Positions 57,093-64,000 of a stretch of DNA of 64,000 bases are shown one piece after another. The stretch covers positions 1 through 64,000 of the forward strand of contig CANTFL010001473.1 of NCBI GenBank assembly GCA_947650285.1, given 5' to 3'. The stretch is from Hyaloperonospora brassicae (lineage: Eukaryota; Oomycota; Peronosporomycetes; Peronosporales; Peronosporaceae). The translations under genes were made by a program, and so were the position numbers. The notes beneath the pieces are model-generated. The model was not told where the DNA came from. It worked only from the letters and a program-made list of their open reading frames with translations, and made no database searches. Each line of letters begins with the position of its first letter. The stretch's first letter is position 1.

Positions 57093-59882
57093 TTATTGGT
57101 ACTCCTCCTCCTCTTCTTCGTCGCCCTCGCTCTCATCATTTTGCCCCAAAACCGATAAATAACACTCAATTGCCTCATCGTGCCGTCCCCGTTCGTGCAT
57201 GATACGTCCGAGCATCGCTACAGCAGCGCCTGTCGGCTGTAGATTCAAACTCGTCATGCACGCCTCCTCCGCAGCAACAGGCTGGCTGACCATCAAACGA
57301 CACTCGGCTATCATAAACCACAATGTCGCGTTCGAGCGCTCGATACCGATCGCGCGCGAGAGTTCGAGAATAGCAGCCATGTACTCCTTTTGCTTCATGT
57401 ACAATCTCCCAGAGCGGATGGCCCGCGCCACTGCAGCGCGCGCTTTTTCGTACTGACTCGCACGTACTTTTGCCTTTCGCAATTCTCTCTGTGCCTTTCT
57501 CGCACGTCTGGTGGCCTCGACATACATATCCAGCAAGGCCGGCAAATCCTTCTGCTGCTGGAGAACGACTGCTTCTAGCTCCGCAATCTGCTGCATGATC
57601 TTCATGTCTCTAGTCGTCAACTCGTAGTTGGCGGTTGTTCGCGCATTTTCTTTTGCGATCAGACTGGCAGGGTCAATCCCAGCGATGGCCGCCTTCTTCG
57701 CTCGAAGCTTGGCCATCGGATCCTCTATATCTTGATCAGACGCGTCCAGCAACTCAGCGAGCGCCTCATCACCCTTATCGTCACCATCAAAGCACGTGTC
57801 GTTGCTCGGTGCAAGCTGCGTTGCCTCAAACTCACTATATCCCGAGATGGACAATGTCCGCATTGGCACGGGACTAGCTTCGGATCGTGGCTGCTCAGAT
57901 GTCTCGTTGCTCTTACCGAGCTTTGCATCGACAGGTTTGACGCCTTGGTGAGGTAGATCGGCAGTCTGTCCTTCACCATGACCCTCGCTGTTATGCTTGC
58001 GCGGTTTCGGTGGTAATGCGTTGCATTTTCTCTCGCCCTCATAGCTTCTTGGGTCCTCTTTACGGCTCCTTGACTCCACACCTGATCCTTTACTTTCGCA
58101 GTCCTCTTCGATCGTCAAGCTTGGTTTCTGCGTTGTCGCTTTCGCCGGCTTCGGGTTTAGATATTTCTGCGTGATTTCTGACACCCCAAAGCCTGACAGA
58201 CTGCTGGAAGAGGCGCTGAAGTCCAGGTGCTCCTTCTTTTCCTTCGACTCCCGGCTCACGCTGTTGCTTCGACTCTTTCCAGACCTACGTGCTGTAACCT
58301 TCCTCGCTGCATTATCAGGCGCCTCGGATTCAGAACCGGAGTGATCGGATCCAGCCAGACTGAAAATGGAGAACGTTGAATCAGCAAACGCACTCTGTCT
58401 TTCCTTCTCCTTACGGGATGGCGGGTGCTTTATTTTCAGCTTCGGTACCGCAATTTGTGTCGTAACATCTTCGTGCGCGCTCATACCAGCGCCAAGATTG
58501 CTCAGTGTTGACGAAGTGGTGCGGCACGTCGACAAATTCTTCACGCCATGCTTGCCACTGGCTTGCAGGAAAAATCTGGGAATCGGAACTTGCTTCGGCT
58601 CGTGCCTGCGCTTTCCCGTTGACAGAGTGTCGACATTGCGACGGCGCTCTTTCTCTCGATCACGCAAACCTCGCTTACTTGGAGTGCCATCGAATAGGTC
58701 TCGTTCATGCAGCGCCCTGTCCTTGCGCTCTCTCTCACGAGGATCTCTTGCTCGCACATGGTTACCACGTCGCTCTCTTTCACGCAAGTCTCTTTCCTGT
58801 AAGTCTCTGCTACGCAACTCTGTCTTGTGCGGGTCGCGTTCTCGAGTGTCAATTTTGTGCCGATCCCTCTCGCGCAAGTTTTTCTCCCGCAAACGTGGAT
58901 CTCTCTCGCGTAAGGCTTTCTCTCGCAGACGTGGATCCCTCTCGCGTAAGTCTTTCTCTCGTTGGCGTGGATCTCTGTCTTGTAAATGCAGGTCTCTTTC
59001 TCGTAGACGTACATCTCTTTCTTGTCCACGCACGTCTCTTTCTCGTAAGCGCGGGTTTCTTTCGCGTGGACGCAAATCTCCTTCTCGCAATCGAGGGTCC
59101 CTATCTCGTGAACGCAATTCTCTTTCTCGTACATCTCTTCCACGAATGTCCCCATTCCGTCGTGCGTTTTCACGTGGACCATTCATCTGTCGTGGATCAT
59201 TATCGTCAAAGAGGTCTCGAGAATGCAAAGCTTCATCGCGCGAAAATCGGTCGTGTGTCGAATTCCCACGCATCGAAACTACCTCACGAGGATCCCTCAC
59301 ATGCGGGGACCCCGCAGCCTGCGGAGATCGTGCTCGGGAGTGCCTCGTATGGCGGTCGCGCGCTAAGGGTCTCGCGCGTCGGTCTTCTCCATTTTGCTGC
59401 AAGACCTGCTGATGTTCACGAAAATCATCGTCTCCGTTCCATGTCCTATTATCGCGGCGGCCTTCTTCCAACTTCCTGCCCGACTTTGCACGAGGACTAC
59501 GTATCCCATTGCCCTTAGGACCACCCTGTTCGCGCAGCGCCTCCGACACGTGGCGACGGACCTTGTCGTCCGGCTGGTCTCGGCGTGCAGATGGGGGCGC
59601 GAGGCCCCTTGCAATGGCGTGGCACCGCGGGTAGCACTTGTCACACACTCGCTGCGGCACTTTCGACAGCGACGTGGGTACAATCGCCTTGCTTTTCGAG
59701 TGCTTACCGCATACCGAGAGACCGCACGCGCGACAGTGGTGTCGAGCGTTGAGCAACGAGAACTCGGTGCTACAGATACCGCAGTGGTCTTCGACCTGCC
59801 ACCGCTTGGGCTTAAACTGAGCCACAGTGCTGTTCCCACGATGGCCTGCGGGCCGCGGCGGCGGCGCCTGTGGCTGTGGCAT
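57093..59882 (-). CDS. FYVE zinc finger / RE-rich repeat / TPR protein
   Basis: Intronless, 929 codons on the minus strand. A FYVE finger occupies residues ~28-84: W28..D32, CGIC (34-37), RHHCRACG (48-54), C58 and H61, RVC..C (79-83). That gives eight zinc ligands plus the basic RHHCR motif that binds phosphatidylinositol 3-phosphate, so endosomal targeting is plausible. A ~350-residue arginine/aspartate/glutamate region follows, with a repeating 12-residue unit (LRERDPRLREKD) several times in tandem. Then come low-complexity Ser-rich parts, a coiled coil (~760-810) and a C-terminal TPR region (YMKQKEYMAAILELSRAI, RGRHDEAIECYLSVL) ending in an acidic tail. I know no named protein with this architecture; the role is unknown. 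The repeats create long antisense open frames that are not genes. Confidence 0.88.
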   Translation of the reverse strand: MPQPQAPPPRPAGHRGNSTVAQFKPKRWQVEDHCGICSTEFSLLNARHHCRACGLSVCGKHSKSKAIVPTSLSKVPQRVCDKCYPRCHAIARGLAPPSARRDQPDDKVRRHVSEALREQGGPKGNGIRSPRAKSGRKLEEGRRDNRTWNGDDDFREHQQVLQQNGEDRRARPLARDRHTRHSRARSPQAAGSPHVRDPREVVSMRGNSTHDRFSRDEALHSRDLFDDNDPRQMNGPRENARRNGDIRGRDVRERELRSRDRDPRLREGDLRPRERNPRLRERDVRGQERDVRLRERDLHLQDRDPRQREKDLRERDPRLREKALRERDPRLREKNLRERDRHKIDTRERDPHKTELRSRDLQERDLRERERRGNHVRARDPRERERKDRALHERDLFDGTPSKRGLRDREKERRRNVDTLSTGKRRHEPKQVPIPRFFLQASGKHGVKNLSTCRTTSSTLSNLGAGMSAHEDVTTQIAVPKLKIKHPPSRKEKERQSAFADSTFSIFSLAGSDHSGSESEAPDNAARKVTARRSGKSRSNSVSRESKEKKEHLDFSASSSSLSGFGVSEITQKYLNPKPAKATTQKPSLTIEEDCESKGSGVESRSRKEDPRSYEGERKCNALPPKPRKHNSEGHGEGQTADLPHQGVKPVDAKLGKSNETSEQPRSEASPVPMRTLSISGYSEFEATQLAPSNDTCFDGDDKGDEALAELLDASDQDIEDPMAKLRAKKAAIAGIDPASLIAKENARTTANYELTTRDMKIMQQIAELEAVVLQQQKDLPALLDMYVEATRRARKAQRELRKAKVRASQYEKARAAVARAIRSGRLYMKQKEYMAAILELSRAIGIERSNATLWFMIAECRLMVSQPVAAEEACMTSLNLQPTGAAVAMLGRIMHERGRHDEAIECYLSVLGQNDESEGDEEEEEEYQ
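58640..59160. repeat. In-gene 36-bp repeat region (RERDPRLREK type)
   Basis: Coding-strand repeats of about 36 bp, with shorter 24-bp variants, encode arginine/glutamate/aspartate motifs. On the plus strand tctcgcgtaag and ctcgcagacgtggatc recur. Such DNA is prone to copy-number change. Confidence 0.75.
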
Positions 59883-61186
59883 AGGTCTCCTCCTCCTGTG
59901 CCTTCTTTATACGTCCGTGTCTTTCCTGAAGCAACACCGCTCAAGCTGCTCCAACCCGTCCCCAGCTGTCTCGCGTCCGTCCGTCTCCTTCTTCTGTCTT
60001 CTCCTTCTCGCCGCTTCTGCGCTGCTTGCGCCTTTGGCCTGCCGACTAGCGAGAGCTGCCACCGAATGCCGCTATCGTCTGGAAGACGGATGCGAGGCCG
60101 TGTGCTGCGCGCCCCACCTCTTCGACCCGCTCGCTCCCTTCAGCAGCAGCAGCAGCAATAGGAGGAGAAGTGGTACTAGTGCGAGTTCTAGTAGCCGCCG
60201 CAGTGGATGCAGTTGTAGTAGTAGTTGTAGTCGCTGTAGGAAGTAATCGCAGGAGCAGTCGAGCGAGTGGCGACGGGCCGCAACAGCGTATGGAAAAAAC
60301 AGTCCACGAAGAGCGCCCGGTGGCTGTCCCGTGCACGAGAGCGCGAGCAGAAAACGGGCAGAGCGAGAGTTGGACCGGGAGATGAGCAGAGAAGAGAGAG
60401 AGAGCGAGCGCGAGAGCGAGCGTCACGGGCAGCAGCAGCCGAACGATCGACCGACTGCGATGGGATGACGCGCGAGTCGCTCGTAACGGGTCCTCGTTCC
60501 CTGCGACAAGAAATCGACTGCACGACCGCACGTTCGATCGCTCGCGTCACGTGACGAAAGCAACAGACAGCAGAGAAAAGAGAAGAAAGAGAGAACGAGC
60601 TCCGACGAGCCGCCGGGTGCTCAATGCACTGCGGACGGGAGCAGTGCGTGGGTCGAAGGGCGTAACAGGTGGGCGTGCGTCAATGCAACTGGCTCGTTTA
60701 CAACTCGGCGTGCTACTCTCGTCTGGTCCGCCTCTTCCGGCCTCGATCGCTTGAAACTGGTATACCGTTATCATCCACCAATCGGCTGCTCTGGCCGTGG
60801 CCACGGGAACGGACACCAAACAGGCTCTACGCCTGTCCTTGCGGCTCGTGCTCAGTCATTGGTGCAGAAAACATCGGATCGAGCTCTTGCAGAAGTAGTC
60901 GCGGGACGCAAATACCGGACCGTCGGTATCCCGCGTCTGATCGTTTCTAACGTGCCGTCTGCTACTTCCTCTTTTGTCTGCTCCTTTCTATCCGCCGGCA
61001 GCAAGAAAAAGGATTGTCAACGACAAGACATGTCGAAAAGACCAAAACAAAGACTGTCACAAAGAATAGATGGCAAAAAAAGAAGACTAAAGACGATGAC
61101 TGTCATGAAGAATGCATGTCAAAAACAACAGACGTCAAAGTATTTTATTTTGTGCCCAGCTACCGACCGCGTGACACTGGACGCCA
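59883..61186. promoter_or_regulatory. Divergent intergenic, FYVE gene and PNKP
   Basis: 1.3 kb between divergent starts. It holds an AGC-rich stretch near 60140-60155, purine-rich gagagagaga-type tracts near 60390-60420 and 60570-60600, and A-rich DNA with repeated gacaaagac-like words near 61010-61130. Several open frames occur, but none has a recognisable domain. Confidence 0.4.
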
Positions 61187-63019
61187 ATGGACTCGCCGTC
61201 AACGAACGAGCAGCTCGCCGTGACGATCGGCACGCACGACCAGCGCACACCTCTTGGAACAGTGCGCGAGTGCGTCGTCGATGGCGTGAGCGACACAGAC
61301 GACGCTGTAGTCGACGGAGCAGCGTCTGCAGGACCGACTCGGGACGAAGAAGACGGTAAAAAGCGAGAGACTCGTGTCAAAAATACACAAAAGAAGCAGA
61401 AGACGGGCGCAGCAGTGTCGGCCACTGGTGTCGCTGTGTCTCTAAACGAGAAGGACGAGTTGCAGCTGGACCGTCCCGTGTTCCGACCGTGGGAGACGGT
61501 CGCTGGATCGCTGCATGTCTTGGACACGCGGAGGAGTGCAGAGCAGACAGCAGAAGGTGCACGACCGTACAAAATTGCAGGCTTTGACTTGGACGGGACG
61601 CTGATTGTGACGAAAAGTGGACGGAAATTTGCACTGAATCTGAACGATTGGAAGTGGTTCCACCCGACGCTGGTGAAGAAAAAGATGGACGAGCTGGCTC
61701 GGCAAGGGTACACGCTAGCGATCGTCTCGAACCAGAATGGAGTTGCTAAAGGACACGTCACAGCGGCTCAGATGCAGGTGGCACAAGAAACGCGTTGATT
61801 CGTGTGCTGTGCTTGTTGTGCTTGTTGTAGGTGTAGAGTTTCTGGCTGCGGTGAACTGGTCGCTCACGCTTCGCCGTCGGTTTTGTTTGTTGCTTGTTAC
61901 GTAGAATAAGCTGGAGGCCGTTGTAAGCAAGCTGGGTCTGCCTATGCTGGCTTTTTTCAGTACCGAGGACGATGTTATGCGCAAACCTCGACCAGGCGTG
62001 TGGAAGGAGCTGACGAGGCGGCTAAGCGCAAAGGGTGAACAAGCGATTGATAAGGAAGCTAGTTTCTATTGTGGGGATGCTGCAGGACGACCGAAAGTCG
62101 CAGGGCGCTCGAAAGACTTTGCGTCAACGGACTACAAGTTTTCACTGAACGCTGGAATTCGTTTCTTCACGCCTGAAGACTTGTTCTTGGGCACCAAGCA
62201 GCGCATCCATACGCGGCCCGACACGTGGGAGCTAGGTTTCGATCCCACGTCCATCACTATGAATGAGTGTGCTGGTACGATGCACTCGTAATGTGGTCTA
62301 TCTCATAAATGAGGCAACAACTAACTGGTTGTGGATATGTATGGTAGAACCTGTGCTGAACCCTCCGTCGGCTTGGACCGTAAAAGAAGAGCAGGAACTG
62401 GTTGTTCTAGTTGGTCCGCCCGCATCCGGGAAGTCCTTTTTCGCCAAAACACATCTGAGCTCATACGTCGTCGTGAGCCAAGACGAACTGCGAACAGCTG
62501 CTAACTGCAGGAAGAAGTGTATCGAAGCGATCGCGCAGAAGAAAAGTGTGGTCATTGATAACACGAATCGTGACCCGCGTGCAAGAAAAGAGTGGATTGC
62601 AATTGCAAAGGAAAAAGTATGTGTGCGCACATGGCACTGCGCGTGCGCACGTAGCTTGAGCACCTGAAGCCTGCTGTCAATCCGCACTGACCCGCTGCAT
62701 TGTATTGTTAGAACTTGCCCATTAGGTGCTTTGAGATGGACGTCGACAAGCCGCTTTCGATGCATTTGAACACGTTTAGGTCACTGACTCTGCAGCGCAA
62801 AGTCCCGGACGTCGCCGTTCATGGTTTTTACAAGAATCTCGTGCCACCGACGGTTTGTCATGTCACTATGCAAGTACGTATACTACCGAATGCCGACTAA
62901 GTGTGCGTCTACTACACTCGTAGATCAACGAAGGGTTTGCAGAAGTCGTAAAGGTCCCATTTCGAATCGACAGAAACGTCTCCGAAGCTGACCAGGCATT
63001 GCTGCGATCCTACATCTGA
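61187..63019 (+). CDS. PNKP: Polynucleotide kinase 3'-phosphatase
   Basis: Exons 61187-61777, 61905-62274, 62348-62616, 62712-62873 and 62924-63019; introns 127, 73, 95 and 50 nt; 495 aa. It repairs DNA ends by removing 3'-phosphates and phosphorylating 5'-hydroxyls. The HAD phosphatase domain shows FDLDGTLI with both catalytic aspartates, then SNQNG and YCGDAAGR. The kinase domain shows the P-loop GPPASGKSFF and DNTNRD. The C-terminus (FRIDRNVSEADQALLRSYI) resembles known PNKPs. The first ~110 residues are charged and contain KNTQKKQK, but no FHA domain is recognisable, unlike the animal enzyme that binds XRCC1/XRCC4. The 50-nt last intron is the shortest in the window. Confidence 0.95.
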
Positions 63020-63295
63020 GAACGTGCGGTCTGTCACACGTTGATTCTGGCGTTGCGTTGCTGTCGGCGACAGTATGTGCATGGGCTTCCTTATGGCATG
63101 TAAATGGTCATATCGGTCTCCAGTCTGTCAACACGTGTTCATGACTCGTTCAGTCTTTCATGACGGTAGAGCGACGTGCGACGGAATGCGTGTATTCAGC
63201 GTGGTCGCTTTTGCAGGACGGACTAAGCTTATGGATACGACGCTTACCAGATTTATTGTCGTGCAGCGGAATGCATCGCGCGTGTTCTTCACCAT

Positions 63296-63714
63296 ATGAG
63301 CATTTATCAGCTTGTCTCGAGAGACGTGCCTGTCATCATTCGCCTTGTCGAGGACCAGCAAGTACCCTGTAAGTGCCTGTGATACCGTTCTCCAATGCAA
63401 ATGTTTTGGTTAGTACATCGGTGACCGCGACAGACTTATGTCGTGATGCCCCTTGCTACAGCCCTCGTTCTCTCGCTTATAGAGCACCGCGGCAATGTCG
63501 TTTCCGCTGAGTGCGTTGCAGGCGGTATGGCTTGGTCGCCGTTTCGGATGGTCGCGTTATCGTTACGCAAATTTCGAGAGCAGGGGCGGGTGAACGGGAA
63601 AAGTGGGGCTGGAATGTGGAGAGTGCGTTACTGGGTACACTTGCAGGCGTGCGTCACCTGTCGGTCGAAAGCTGGTGGCATGCCAGTGCGATTCACGCAT
63701 TCGATAGCCCATAG
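63296..63714 (+). CDS. Unresolved spliced gene (tentative model)
   Basis: Frame and splice signals suggest exons 63296-63361, 63414-63439 and 63522-63714, giving MSIYQLVSRDVPVIIRLVED... joined to YIGDRDRLM and RYGLVAVSDGRVIVTQ..., ending HAFDSP (94 aa). The pieces look coding (regular hydrophobic spacing, good GT-AG joins), but I do not recognise the family. Coding may start further upstream: the frame continues back through CRAAECIARVLHH. The last exon may instead leave at a GT near 63685 (after SWWHA) and join ALAQ/TLAQVVQLRNVAATGPAAKIGIVP from about 63785, in which case the gene continues beyond the window. Confidence 0.4.
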
Positions 63715-64000
63715 CTTGGTCGCATTGTCGGCATGAGAAAATCGACTGATGCAACGATCAAGCTTGTCGTCGTGCTACACGTGCAGCTCTCGCTCAAGTC
63801 GTTCAGTTGCGCAATGTCGCCGCCACAGGACCCGCTGCAAAAATCGGTATCGTACCCGCGTGTAACGACAGACAACAGTGCTCGTCAACTCGTCGGTGTA
63901 CCGCAAGCGCAGAAGATCTGCTTTGGACGATGAGACAAACGACACGGCAAAGAGCAAGTGTTTGGCAGAGGTCTAGCGACATGATCCACCAGGGACAAGT

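Noticed and set aside
58366..59518. Two long plus-strand open frames (348 and 337 codons) opposite the FYVE gene
   Set aside because: They arise from stop-free antisense of the RERD repeat codons. Their sequence is Ser/Arg/Leu low complexity, and the minus-strand frame has a real FYVE and TPR domain.
60046..60550. Overlapping minus-strand frames in the FYVE/PNKP intergenic region
   Set aside because: They are low-complexity Thr/Ser/Arg-rich frames caused by simple repeats, without a motif or splice support.

Overview
The window looks like nuclear DNA of an oomycete (stramenopile), probably a Peronosporales plant pathogen or relative. The right half is gene-dense. Its conserved eukaryotic genes carry short GT-AG introns (about 50-185 nt, mostly 65-105) and sit 100-500 bp apart on both strands. 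There are no bacterial operons. The species cannot be fixed from sequence alone.

Layout. (1) 1-6.9 kb is AT-rich and gene-poor, with simple repeats, a 41-bp-arm hairpin and no recognisable gene. (2) 6.9-30.19 kb is one head-to-tail array of a ~588-bp unit. Each full unit carries one tRNA-Glu gene on the minus strand. I count 39 copies: 20 with anticodon CTC and 19 with TTC, interleaved in the same array. The right edge of the array decays into a version of the repeat that has lost most of its C residues, which looks like a low-quality assembly junction. (3) 30.2-32.0 kb has no recognisable gene. (4) 32.0-63.0 kb holds thirteen spliced or intronless protein genes: a TPR/membrane protein of unknown role, a CAMK-type protein kinase, a TMEM104-like AAAP transporter, mitochondrial aconitase, PCIF1 (mRNA cap m6Am methyltransferase), cohesin SMC3, ribosomal protein L3, ribophorin I (OST1), mitochondrial ribosomal L12, the mitochondrial protease ATP23, a CCCH-finger/ABITRAM fusion, a Csm1/Pcs1 monopolin-like protein, a FYVE/RE-repeat/TPR protein and polynucleotide kinase-phosphatase. 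(5) After 63.0 kb there is an unresolved spliced coding region that may run off the window.

Exon joins were worked out by hand from GT-AG sites, unbroken reading phase and family similarity. Every join listed sums to a multiple of three, except SMC3, which needs one base removed from a T6 run.

The genes are housekeeping and not a pathway. They cover energy metabolism, mitochondrial biogenesis, cytosolic translation, ER glycosylation, mRNA capping, chromosome cohesion and DNA end repair. The most unusual object is the tRNA-Glu array. Its two isoacceptors differ at one anticodon base. About half the copies have lost the near-universal U8. The unit contains no run of four A or four T, so it has no canonical RNA polymerase III terminator. 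A small hypervariable site marks individual units.
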